From Stropharia rugosoannulata (lineage: Eukaryota > Basidiomycota > Agaricomycetes > Agaricales > Strophariaceae): 64,000 nucleotides of DNA. The notes under the pieces were generated by a model that saw only the letters and a list, made by a program, of their open reading frames with translations, was not told the origin of the DNA and did not search any database. The stretch lies in assembly GCA_028532985.1 (NCBI GenBank), contig JANCIK010000007.1:930001-994000 (forward strand), read 5' to 3'. Position numbers and translations under genes: made by a program. Within the stretch, counting starts at the first letter, position 1; each line of letters begins with the position of its first letter. Below, in pieces: positions 34,919 to 45,690 of the stretch.

Positions 34919-35235
34919 AATGGTCGGAAGAGAAGGGCGTTTGTCGTAACCATTCGTAACTAATTCTGCACTAGCCCCAACCTAACCCTATAAGATTCAA
35001 ACCCAACCCTATCTTAAGGGTTACGAAGATTATCGTGCGACGGCCGTTGTCGACTGCTCCGGGTTTATTACAGTTTATTAGTCCCCGTCACCGTCGGAGC
35101 TACTTTGCTTTATCCCTCATTCAGTTCTCACCCGGTATCCGTGAACAAGGACCAGATATCGGACGACTTCACCATCCAGTGCACCCTATCTTCTCTTAGA
35201 TCTCAACACCCACTTATTGCATTCTTACTCTTGCT

Positions 35236-35915
35236 ATGGCTACTGCAGCAATGTCAAGTCATTCAGCGCAACCCTTTGCCATCCCCGAGGACAAATATCG
35301 CGGCGCAGTCGTAGAGGTACTTCTCTCAAGTCATTGGTAGGGCAAGTCGTTGAGCTATGATGTAGGATCTGCAACTACCTCCTGCATTCTCGATATCTTC
35401 AAACGAGGCAATCTCACGCGCCATAGGAATGGCGTACGAACGCGATTTCTCTCACATCCCGTACGGTCCCCATCTATCCGCCGCATATGCATTTTTGACA
35501 AGCCGTCGGATTATATAGCGTTCTGAATCAAAACAGGCGGCCATTAGGATATGTCGATGTCGCTAAACTCAAGGCGACATGGGAAGCAGGGAAGGCAAAT
35601 CCTGTACGTAACTCTCTTTTACCCTGCAATAATGACCATGCTCATCAATTACAGGACGACAAAGTGAGTCAATATATGACCAAGTTCAAGCGACGTTCGA
35701 CGGAACCCTACATCACTATTACACCTCTGTCACCGTTGTCGGACCTTGAAGAGTTCCTGAAGACGAACATCTTTGCGCTCGGTGCGTCTACTAATAGTCG
35801 TAAAATAATGAAAGAAATAATTGTAGATTCAGTGACGGACCACGATCGCAAATTCGTTTTGGCGGTCGCGACACAGCACGATCTTGACAACTTTGTCACT
35901 CGTCGCGGTCTGTGA
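35236..35915 (+). CDS. Small CBS-domain protein
   Basis: A soluble protein of about 160 residues whose body reads like a pair of CBS motifs, domains that usually bind adenine nucleotides. Start MATAAMSSHSAQPFAIPEDK at 35236; exons continue with VEDLQLPPAFSISSNEAISR, RPLGYVDVAKLKATWEAGK, YITITPLSPLSDLEEFLKTN and DHDRKFVLAVATQHDLDNFV to the stop at 35913-35915. Introns lie at about 35315-35366, 35462-35520 and 35604-35655. A fourth, 35782-35826, is 45 nt, a multiple of three without stop codons; splicing it gives FALDSVTDHDRKFVLAVAT, which fits the domain better than read-through. Cellular role unknown. Confidence 0.75.
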
Positions 35916-36313
35916 TTTCTACTTCCTTCAGTACATACATTATTCTTTATTCCAACTACTCACGATTTCTGGGAGACTATGTCAGCATGATGGCGCCATT
36001 TGCTATCAAATTGCTTTTTAACACAGCCTACTACTGGATACATGCGTATAGTAAGTATTATTGTCGTGAAAGGTCTAAGTAATGGGTCTCCATGGAATCA
36101 AATTTCGCCTCACGGAAGGTAGAGGACCTGCGCGATGGATCAGTTGACTAAAGTAACAAGTTTTGAGACTGCGTACCGAAGACAAAAATAGGGCCCCAAG
36201 ATGCCAAGATCAACGCAACATGCTGGGATCCGAAAGCTAATGGCACCCGACGGTGTTTGCAGAGGTCTACAATAGTCGTAACGGAAGCAAGACTTTGAAC
36301 ACAAATGAATGCG
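35916..36313. other. Spacer between convergent genes
   Basis: 3' flanks of the CBS gene and the minus-strand 7TM gene. Nothing assignable seen. Confidence 0.4.
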
Positions 36314-37909
36314 CTATATCACGAGAATGTTCAGCAACCTGGTCAAAGAGGTAAGAGAGGGCATATACCATTGGAACATGATAATACGCCAGATCGCGGG
36401 TGAAAGAATCGGGATCGGCCTCTTTGGCTTGCGTTTTGCAGAAGAGAAAGGATCAGCGAGATTGAGCACATAGCCTTCCGTCATGCTCTCAGTCCCATCT
36501 GAGTCGGGTGGGGACAGCTTCGCGTCGTCCCATCGTATGCTATCCGCCTGTTCAGTGTCAAGCGGACCGTCCGTGCTTGCCTGGTCCTCCCATACCCCGT
36601 TCTCTGTTGCCTCCTTTTCTTTGACTACTGCATTTATCTCCACTGTCTCGCTGTCTCTGGGCTCTTTCCTTACATGCAGGGAAGTGCGGTCCGCATCCGG
36701 ATTCGCGAAAGTAGGGAACGTGAACGATATTTGCGAATCGGCGTCGTCGATGTCCTTGCTCGTGAAAGCAGACTCCATCTGCATCCGCTCCAGCGCCTGT
36801 GTCGAGGGCGAGCTCCTGAATGGCCGGAACTTCTTCATCTGGACACTGGGCGATGCGATCGTGATCGCAGGCGGCATCTGCGCACCCCCTGAACTGCTGG
36901 ACGACACATGTGCGGAGCGGCCCTCGGGTGTGGCGAAGGTTACTGTGTCGTACCTCCGCGATGCGCGGTGCATAGTCTTGAACTGTTCACCCTCAGGGCG
37001 CGAGCGCTGGAGATGCTTGTTCGTCTTGGTTATCCGATAGATCGAGTTAATCGATAGATAAAGAGACGGCAGCAACAAGGCGATTGGGAGGCCTGCGTAG
37101 CCTACCATTCGGACCCTACAGCACCTGTGAGCAGGTATGTACGCGGTCAGGCACTTTGAAAGTATACCATTCTGGAGACGTTGAGTCGCAATGTAAGTCA
37201 TCCGTAGGTTGGGCAGAGTCGAGATGTACAACCAGAGCGGTATGTATGGCTGTCCCAACTATGGGAAATGCGAATACAGGGAGGGCGTACATATTCTTCC
37301 ATCTCAGTCCCCTGCAAGACATCGATTTAGGAGAAACCTTGATTGCATGGTACATGCTTACCGAACCCCTTCACCCCAAGTTTTCGGCTTCACAACGGTC
37401 ATATGCGAGGCCACTGCCAGTGCAAGTGCGACGCCTGAAATTACATAGGACCCGGTGGAAATGAGAACGGTTTGTGCAATGCAAAACGATTTCGGCATTC
37501 GGAAAGGGTCCATCCTATATATCATCCCTACAATAATGGCATTAAACATGTCCATATGAAATCCCAGGCGTACTCACCCAAAAAGAAGGATACTTGAAGG
37601 AATGAATTTCCTATGCAGTAAATCGCAGGCCCCCATTTGATTTTGGCCGACCTGGCAAACGCCCAAAGCACGACCCAGCACACCACAAACCCTGCAAACT
37701 GTAAGCTTCGTTATCCACCGGACAAAATTGAAGTCACTTGCCGGTTACTGATAGGACGAACCAAGCAACCTTGAGGCCAAATGGCAGCATTGGGGCACTA
37801 ACACGCTATATCCTGACAGCAGGCCAGACTGCAGAAAGAACGCGGACGCGGCCAGATATGCGAAGTGCTCAGGACTACTCGGTCGTGGAAAGGAAGAAGA
37901 AATTGTGAT
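36314..37909 (-). pseudogene. Seven-transmembrane receptor-like protein with frameshifted 5' exon
   Basis: Multi-pass membrane protein of a family expanded in mushrooms, possibly receptor-like, ligand unknown. Helices read in order: HFAYLAASAFFLQSGLLSGY, KVAWFVLSVTG, FVVCWVVLWAFARS, GPAIYCIGNSFLQVSFFLG, SFCIAQTVLISTGSYVISGV, KNMYALPVFAFPIVGTAIHT and RMVGYAGLPIALLLPSLYLS. A long hydrophilic cytoplasmic tail follows (KEPRDSETVEINAVVKEKEA). Introns are 45-60 nt. The first exon does not read through: from MAAEYHNFFFLSTTE (ATG about 37921-37919 minus) the frame meets TAG, and the true helix continues one frame away; a second shift of opposite sense is needed between VLVPQ and MLPFGLKV, near 37790. 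Both indels lie within about 90 bp. Either the gene is decaying or the assembly has base errors. A TATA box (GATATAAAATC) is at 38016-38025. Confidence 0.6.
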
Positions 37910-38015
37910 ATTCTGCAGCCATGCATATCTTCCGGGTGTTGCTTATATTTGCCGCGCCAAATGGGCGTGGAAGGGCAAATATGCAGACGGCAATATATGC
38001 TGGATCTAGATTTGA

Positions 38016-38025
38016 TTTTATATCA
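38016..38025 (-). promoter_or_regulatory. TATA box of the 36.3-37.9 kb 7TM gene
   Basis: Minus-strand GATATAAAATC, about 100 bp before the first ATG, the only TATA consensus in this upstream region. Confidence 0.45.
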
Positions 38026-38029
38026 TTGC

Positions 38030-39137
38030 CTCCCACCGTGAGCATTCTGAGTCATGTCAGGGCGTGTCCTACCGAACACCACCGTCTATGCACTCACATT
38101 CTTATGGCATTTCAGCCGACGTCGTTACATTATGACTGTATTGAACTTTTTGTTGACACGACTTCCAATGCCAGAGCTCAAAAAATGCTCCTGCATGACG
38201 TGCCTCATCGCGTCCAGACGCATCGGGGTCTCGCAAAGCTTGGCAACAGGTGGACTGCCTTGTATGTAGTCTACATATGTTTGCTGGAACGTTAATTGAA
38301 ATTACGACGATTATAAAGGAGAACTGATGATGGCACCCCTGATCAAACGCAACAAATTTTAATCAAAGGACGGCTAAACCCACTTGAGAGACCTTACCGC
38401 GTGAGCGTTGTCGTTCTTTCTGCTCGAAATACTCTGAAATACTGCTCTATCCCGTATTTGGGCAAGTTCTATGAAGTAAACATGGAAGTTGCATGGAAGT
38501 TGTATGGAACTCGTCCGCCGATTGGTCGCCACGGCACCGCGCACGCGATTGACCTTAACCCTTTCCACAAATTTTGCATCTGGGTTGGGGTTAAAAAACA
38601 TAGAATGAATAAAGACGAACCACAGCCACGCCTCAACCACTCCACCAACACTCTCCAGGAACAGCCTCAGTGTGCACCCATGGCAGACAAAACAATGCTG
38701 CGTGTCGTGGCTCGATGAGTCTATGTCAACCCGAAGATAAGAAAGGCATATCGCCATCGTAGGCCAACTTGAATCAGTGCTCGATTGAACAACCTGCTCA
38801 TTGGATTCACTACATCCGAACGAAGGACTCGGAGCAGAAATTCCATGACGTTAATCAATATGCTTAACATCCTCCTCCTGTGACCCTTCGGAATACTGTT
38901 TTCATCTCCTTTAGGTCCACATAAAGTCCACGAAAGTCTCCGCTCTTCTGCCCTTGTGCTTCCGAAGTGAGTTCCTATATGGGTATATCATCTTACATAA
39001 CAAACTATTTTGAGAATGTGGGGGAATGATCAACAGGCAGCCTTGAACCTTGAATCAATCTTGAATCATCTTTGATCATACAATTAGCATCTAACCAGTC
39101 CTACCTAGTCTTTTACCCTCTCCGCATACTACTAGCT
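38030..39137. other. Intergenic, no gene seen
   Basis: About 1.1 kb with open frames on both strands (for instance 38374-38757 minus) but no conserved pattern, no paired splice sites and no familiar motif. A duplicated catggaagttg word lies at 38481-38502. Confidence 0.4.
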
Positions 39138-41546
39138 ATGCCAGGACCTGGAAGCCGTAACAAGGCCAAGGCCAAAAAGGCCGGCAAGGGCGCACCTCCG
39201 TCTCAGGTTAGAAGCGCCGACACGGACGAAGTATACTCAGTAAAAATCGACAACGCAGAAGGATGGGAGATGATAGTTAACATTTTATGCGACTATTTCA
39301 AGCTTCCAGGTATATGCCTCTTCTCCAGGCTCTAGCGGAATGGTCGATCATGCTAATACTTCTTGACCTCAGACCTTGCAACGCGAAGTGGACTCAAGAA
39401 AGTCCACACCAATTTTGACACCTTCTATAATCGCATTAACTCTTTCTACGAGAGTAGCAACAATAACTACAAAATACAAGGGGGAATAGTTGGCATATTT
39501 GCCAAGATGTGCGTGGATTCCATTCTGAGGAACAAGCTTTTCGATAAAGGTAACAGCATTTTTGTAATCGTGTATTAATTAGCTGACAAGAGTGCAGGAG
39601 TCGTCGACAAAATTGTGCCCCTGTTAAATGTCGATGAGACACGACACTTAGCCTTACGCGCTCTAAGCACCATAACTCATCACGGGGGTTCCAAAGTTCG
39701 CGCTGAAATAGCCAGACATGGCAATATAATCGCAAAACTTATTCGTGATCTTCCCGACGACGCAAAGGTTGCTGATCTCGGTATTTCCGTTTTGGCGCAC
39801 AGCGTATCCGCTGCAGTGGAAGGCGATACGAAGCCGGCGCACCCCCAGGTTTTAAAATCCATCGATATGGCGGACATTCTCAAATCATCCCTGGAAGCTA
39901 TCAAGCGCCCCCACCCTCACCCAAGGGCCATGTTTGAGCACGCTGTCGAACTCATTTCGGTGTCCGGACTGTTTGCTTCGAGCGCATTTAAAACATACCC
40001 ATCTGCTATTGGCTTTCTCGTTGCAGGAATGCGGAGCAAGGACTGGTCCACGCGTTCCGCCTGCCTCTGGGGATTGATACGGCTATACCATTTGGAGTCG
40101 GAAGATGATCAACGGAATCTCGACCCCAATCGTTTTATGGCTGCTTTACGACGCGGCACACCTGATCATCTCGCCGACATACTGATCGACTATGGCCAAT
40201 TCCGCTCGGAAATGTACCTCACACTATCGTGCACGAATGAATTTCAAAAAGCAATGATGAACTGCATGCAAACACAGGACTTGTATTCTCTTGGTCTCAA
40301 GCAAGCTGAACTCATCATGAAGACCGAATTTGCTATCGCGGATGGCATGTTTCAGACCGAGGACCCAAAGACGGGTCGTAGGTACTTCGACAGCTTTGGG
40401 CTCCCATTCAAGATGTGGTCAGACTCCCTACCCCATTGCGCCAAAGCCATCCGGAATAAAAAGAAGGCAGGAGAGCAGGACCTGGCTGATATCTTGGACA
40501 TAAAATACGCCGTTATGAAGCAGCGTATACCCGATGCTGTGCAGCTCGCAAAGAAGGCCATAGAACGTAACCCAAACCACGCTTACTTCTACTATGCGAT
40601 TACACTGTCTGCGGACAACACACAAGGTCTGCGCGCTGCCAAGAAGGGGTTGAAGTGCAGCACCACTTCGGACTTCGTCAGGTACCAGTTAATGCAGCGC
40701 GCTGTGGAGCACGCGGGAACTATGGGCATCAACATACTTCAGTCAATGCCTGAAGAGGGAGAACGGCGCTGGGAAGAAGGGATCGCATTCTTAACAAGTG
40801 CGCTGGAGGACGCGAAAACATACATCGAGGGAGCACCCCCAGACAACCGTCATATGAAGAACATTGGCTACTGGTACATTTTATTGACTATGCTACTCGC
40901 CGATAATTTGAGCCCTAATCTAGAGGAATTAAAGGTATGTTGCTTCGTATTCGTGTTTCAGTCCCCTACTAAGAGTATTTTAGAAACCTCTGGAACGCTT
41001 AAAGATTGCTGACGAGTTCAGTGAATTTATGGGTATCCGGCCGCCTCGAACGAACCTCCGCTTAGCACACCAGGCGGCAGTGCAGTACTATGCAAGTGGC
41101 ATACGGGAATTCTCCCAGGTTTTCGAGCGATTGGATAAATGTAAGATCGCCGAGGATCAGTCAGTCCCAAAGCCCGGCCCACATCAACTGGAAGATGATC
41201 TCAAAACTTGGTTAGAGGATATGCATTTGGAAGATGGGACCCAAGAGGAATATACAGGTTGCGGCGCGGGTCATAACCGCCCGAAGGTTATCTTCGACAA
41301 CGTCATCCTTTACCGGTGCTCGTACTGCGGTAACCCTTCAGCGGGACTTAGAAAATGTATGATCCTTTCTTTTTCTTCAAGTTGCCTTCTAATTACATCA
41401 TTCTAGGCAGCGGCTGTAGTGCAACCAGGTACGCTCAAGCCAAATACAATCCAAACTATCTGCTAAATATTTCTCGTATCAGATACTGCGATTCTGGATG
41501 TCAAAAGGCTCACTGGCCGGAACATAAGAAGGCCTGCAAGCATTGA
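39138..41546 (+). CDS. ARM/TPR-like protein with C-terminal MYND zinc finger
   Basis: Soluble protein, probably a protein-interaction adaptor. ATG at 39138 starts MPGPGSRNKAKAKKAGKG, a basic leader. Armadillo-like helices follow (VPLLNVDETRHLALRALSTI; RDLPDDAKVADLGISVLAHS; LEAIKRPHPHPRAMFEHAVE), then TPR-like pairs (KQRIPDAVQLAKKAIERNPN; HAYFYYAITLSADNTQGLRA). The last three exons encode a MYND finger: YRCSYCGNP, GLRKCSGCSATRYCDSGCQK, AHWPEHKKACKH, with all expected Cys and His present. The finger is reached only after splicing introns at about 41354-41406 and 41429-41482. About 690 residues; no defects seen. The same layout is widespread in Agaricomycetes; the function is not established to my knowledge. 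Confidence 0.8.
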
Positions 41547-42640
41547 GCTTGAAGGGGATCCAGAACCCCGCCTGCGAGCTTGTCTAAATCTTGAAACTAT
41601 CTTGAAATATCTTGCGAACTGTTCATTAGATGGATATCCCTGAAGGTACATGAGGACGTACTTATCTCATCGAATAAGTCAATTGATCGCAACTGGGTGG
41701 AGCGTTTATATTTTCTGACATACATGTAAGTGCTCTTTGCGATAATCAATGCATCACTTGCAGGGCTATGTCATTATCAGAAGCTCCACCGTGAAAACTT
41801 CCCGAACCACTGCTTTAGGGACTTATAAGGCGTTGGTTTCCTCCTGCATTTCATTGCACTTCTGTACATCACGATGGCATTTGCAACGAATCATGGACCG
41901 GAGGCTATTTTTTGTTCCGCAGTTAATTTTCGCAATACAATGATAATGATATGTGATGATATACGTATAGTACTCTCTCAAGTACCGTGCGTATCCACCG
42001 TCCAATAGAATTCATAGATTTTGGCCCCTCAAGTCGGGCTTGACAGTCGCGGTTGCACGCAGTCAAAATCCAGAAATATCTATTAGGATTCGGAGGGACT
42101 CAGTAGTAGAGGGAAATTACGAAAGACTATATATCGCACGCCACAAATATAGATAGATACCTGGGCGCATCTCCTTCTACCTTAATACAACTTGCAGTTG
42201 ATCATACACGGAGTGATGATTCTTCACCCAGAATATCCCGAATCGCGATTGCGTCAACACTCGCAGAGCCAGCCACGCTTATATAGGCTGGCAAGTGGCA
42301 AGTGCTGGAAAGGTGTTTTCACACACTGCAAAACCAAGTTCCAAGACAGACTGCCATGGTTTAGCACACAGAGACCTTCCCCCAGCATATCAATTGCGTG
42401 TAGCACAACAGTTGGTTTGGAAACTATCAAGAAACTATACATCAATCAAAGTTGGATCAAGCCTGAATCAAGCCTACTAGAGAGTCAGAGATTTGATATC
42501 ATGAGGGTCAGTGTCTGTAAAATACTAGTTAACTTAGAGCAATTTCTGCATCCAGAGAGCAGTGGAGTATCATGATTTGATGCAAATGCTGACACAGTTC
42601 ATTTCAGTTTATAAGTTATAACTCAGAAGCACGTACTCAT
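41547..42640. other. Intergenic region before the DUF6534 cluster
   Basis: No gene seen. The part from about 42470 is clearly similar, in inverted orientation, to the upstream region of DUF6534 copy 3 (55.7-55.9 kb): both share agatttgatat, tctgcatccagaga and tgatttgatgcaaatgct words. Confidence 0.55.
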
Positions 42641-42648
42641 ATATAAAC
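42641..42648 (+). promoter_or_regulatory. TATA box of DUF6534 copy 1
   Basis: ATATAAAC at 42641-42648, 51 bp before the ATG. Copies 2, 3 and 4 have equivalent boxes at about 51534, 55711 and 57851 on the minus strand, each about 45-60 bp from the ATG. Confidence 0.6.
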
Positions 42649-42691
42649 AGGCAGAACGGTTCACTAAGGCTTTAGGTCTTCTTGTTCGTCA

Positions 42692-44140
42692 ATGGCGCCG
42701 GCACCCCCCTTGTTGACCCCTACGGCCGCTCAGGTTGAGTCTTTGTAAGTGCTTTTTGTTATTATTAAATCGAATATTTGTCTGAATCTGGACATTGGAT
42801 GGCATATAGCTCGGGCTCGCTGGTGCGTACTTTGCTATTATGCCAAGTATACACTTTATTGTCTTGACATATGAGCATAGCTCGTAGGCTTTTTCCTGGC
42901 ATGGGGACTCTTTGGCGTGCTTTCCACCCAAGTTTGTAAGCTAATGTTTGTTGAACAAATCAATCTGTCAGCTCACCAACCTGACAGACATATACTCGCA
43001 AGCATTCATCAAGGATAGGCCGGCAACAAAGATCATGGTGTATACTATATTTGCCGCGCAACTAACACAAGTTGTGCTCTTTACGAACCAAGCATTCGAA
43101 GTATTTGCGGCTGGGTTCGGGGACTTTGCTGGTCTCGATGACGTGCGGGAAAGCTGGTTTTCGGCATGTGTCCTCGATGGCCTAGGTTTGTCTGCCAATA
43201 CTAACTTTCTACTAATTCAATTCACCTCATGATCAGTGCCCTGTGCTGTCCAGGTATTCTATGCATGGCGTATCTGGATAATATCGGGCAGAAAAATCCC
43301 TTCTGCGCTTATACTCCTCGTAAGCTACATAATGACTCTTACACGTCTATAACCACTAACCGGTCATGGTAAAGACCTCTATAATATCTCTCGTAGGATC
43401 TATTGCAAGCGGAGCCGACGCAAAGTCAATAGGCCACCTCAGCAAGGTTTTTGTTCCGCACATTTTGATTAAAGCAGGGGTCAGTACTTTCGAGCACTCC
43501 CTGCACAATTGATTAATTACAATCATTGCTCTACGTTGCTCGGCAGGTCTGGGAGGCCAGTGCAGCTGTGTGTGATATTCTCATTGCGGGTTTCACAGCA
43601 TACTATGTAAGCCGACAGCTAGAATAAATTACATTCATATGCTGAATGTAGTCATTACACAGTTGAAGCGCCGCTCGCCCCAAGGAACACAATTCGAGGG
43701 CACTGGTGCCCTCATAAACAGGATTATCCGAATGACAATCGAGACCGGATCATTGACAGGTAGGTCTATTGTAGGAACCTGCTGTGAAGCTCACCAAAAG
43801 CTCACTCGAAAACTCTTGCGCAACAGCAAGTGTCCCTATCGCCACCTTCGTCATAACATACCTGCCCGGACATCCAGGGTACTTCATCGGCATTCTTTTC
43901 ACGCTCTCCAGCCTATACGCGAACAGCTTCATGGGGATCCTGAACAGCCGCATTAAGTACAGCGTGCATACACATTCGACAACATGGAAGGACGGAGAAA
44001 CCGAGGTCGATCGCCAACTTCCGATCCGGCATGTCATACGCAGCGACATACTGTTTCAGCATGGCTCCTCGTTCGGCAGCCGCGGAGGCGTGCTTATTAC
44101 GGTTACACAAGAAGAGCTGGCTATCACCCCAGGAACCTGA
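42692..44140 (+). CDS. DUF6534-type membrane protein, copy 1, truncated and chimeric
   Basis: Predicted seven-helix membrane protein of the DUF6534 family, abundant in Agaricomycetes, function unknown. Spliced reading: MAPAPPLLTPTAAQVESF, LVGFFLAWGLFGVLSTQV, YIYSQAFIKDRPATKIMVYT, QLTQVVLFTNQAFEVFAAGF, VQVFYAWRIWIISGRKIPSA, ISLVGSIASGADAK, VWEASAAVCDILIAGFTAYY, then the family core INRIIRMTIETGSLTASVPI and GYFIGILFTLSSLYANSFMG. About eight exons with GT-AG introns of 50-70 nt. The 5' part and promoter match copy 3, while from about 42,930 on it is near-identical to copy 2. The frame ends early: after VTQEELA it runs into a foldback element that adds ITPGT and a stop, removing the hydrophilic tail of some 80 residues seen in copy 2. 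The membrane core is intact, so it may still be made. Confidence 0.75.
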
Positions 44141-45307
44141 GGTTTTCAGGTGACCTGAAAATTTCGGAGAAAATCAGAATTTTATTTACAGTATCAAACA
44201 GACCGAAATCTTAAACAAAAGTAGTAATTTTAGCTTGTATGAAATGACACCTTAAATTAGAAACTTAGCTAGAGTTTTATTGCTAGCTGAAATGTATGAG
44301 GGGTCCCAGCGGACAAAACCATTAGAAATAAATACCTAACTTTACAAACAGCCTAGTAGACATATTTTGTATTCCACATCTTTAATTGTTGTTTAAGACC
44401 TTTAACTATTATTTTGCTTTTGACTAAGGGAAAAAAACATAAACTTAGCAAGCTAAGTATAACTTTACAAATGTAAGTTTTGAAATGACTAGACTAATAG
44501 CAATAACAATTAATTTCCCTTCGTATAAGTTATCTTTCTATTTATAACTTTATAACTTTTAAAATTACCTGTCCAACATTTTATTCTATTTATAAACTTT
44601 ATAACTTTTAAAATTAGAGGGGCTAAATATCATTGGCGGCCCGCTGCACCCTGCTGCACCTCTCTGCGTGGGTGGGTTACCTCAACACGGAGGCACACAT
44701 GTATCTTAAATCGCAACATTGATGAGGACCGTGATACTTGACAATCCACTCTTTGTTGCATTACCCACATTGTCCGTGCAGACTCGGCGGAGCGCGCCGT
44801 CGATGATGCCCCACTGATTTTGAAAGTTATAAAGCTTATAAATAGAAGAAAATGTTGGACAGGTGATTTCAAAAGTTATAAAGTTATAAATAGAAAGATA
44901 ACTTCGACGAAGGGAAATTAATTGTTATTGCTGTTAGTCTAGTCATTTCAAAACTTACATTTGTAAAGTTATACTTAGCTTGCTAAGTTTATGTTTTTTT
45001 CTCTTAGTCAAAAGCAAAATAATAGTTAAAGGTCTTAAACAACAATTAAAGATGTGGAATACAAAATATGTCTACTAGGCTGTTTGTAAAGTTAGGTATT
45101 TATTTCTAATGGTTTTGTCCGCTGGGACCCCTCATACATTTCAGCTAGCAATAAAACTCTAGCTAAGTTTCTAATTTAAGGTGTCATTTCATACAAGCTA
45201 AAATTACTACTTTTGTTTAAGATTTCGGTCTGTTTGATACCGTAAATAAAATTCTGATTTTCTCCGAAATTTTCAGGTCACCTGAAAACCTCAGGTTCCT
45301 GGGGTGA
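44124..45307. mobile_element. 1.18-kb foldback element with ~490-bp inverted arms
   Basis: Left arm 44124-~44618 and right arm ~44816-45307 are near-perfect inverted copies. The outer ends read TCACCCCAGGAACCTGAGG and its complement. The arms are AT-rich, rich in TTATAACTTTATAA-type words, with only scattered mismatches and a few small indels. A roughly 200 bp GC-richer, non-repeated centre (44620-44815) includes GGCGGAGCGCGCCGTCGA and looks different in composition, as if captured. No transposase. The flanks (ctggcta/aaggctg) do not give a clean duplication. It truncates DUF6534 copy 1 exactly where copies 1 and 2 stop being similar. Confidence 0.8.
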
Positions 45308-45690
45308 AGGCTGTCCTTGAGAATGGCAGAGACCAATCAGGCCTCCTCGACTATTCCCAGAGTGTGTCAATGATAGGACTTGGATAGGACTCCTATTTAT
45401 ATGTCAATATGGTAAAGTATGATCTTCACGGTTGGAGCTGTATACTTTCAAGATCATAGACGGCTGAAGGCCGATGTGCATAGGTATGCAAACAATGAGC
45501 TAGTCTTCGAGAGGTAGTATCTGTATCTGTATGATGAGAGCAACTCTGATTAATGAGGCGCATCGCGTCAATAGAGCCAAACAAACGCGTCGCGTTGAAT
45601 TGTGTGACTACACATCATTGCCCAAATCAAGCCCTTGAAATCATCGCTCAGCCGCCAATTTCAGGATGACTTACGTTGTCGTTACCTATC
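45308..45690. other. ECO1 upstream region
   Basis: No gene. Contains the MCB-like cluster at 45585-45595 listed separately. Confidence 0.5.
45585..45595. promoter_or_regulatory. MCB-like ACGCGT box upstream of ECO1
   Basis: ACGCGTCGCGT, with the MluI cell-cycle box ACGCGT at 45585-45590, 106 bp before the ATG. In yeasts MBF binds this motif to switch on G1/S genes. A matching box lies at nearly the same distance before SPC25. Confidence 0.5.

Noticed and set aside
34970..35030. Telomere-like CCTAACCCTA and AACCCTA words between MLH1 and the CBS gene
   Set aside because: Only one or two partial units with no array; at most a telo-box promoter motif, not an internal telomere.
36483..37040. 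185-codon ORF antisense to the 7TM gene tail
   Set aside because: Shadow of the hydrophilic tail exon; no splice partners or motif.
38374..38757. 127-codon minus-strand ORF
   Set aside because: No conserved pattern, no upstream promoter or intron support; reported only as intergenic.
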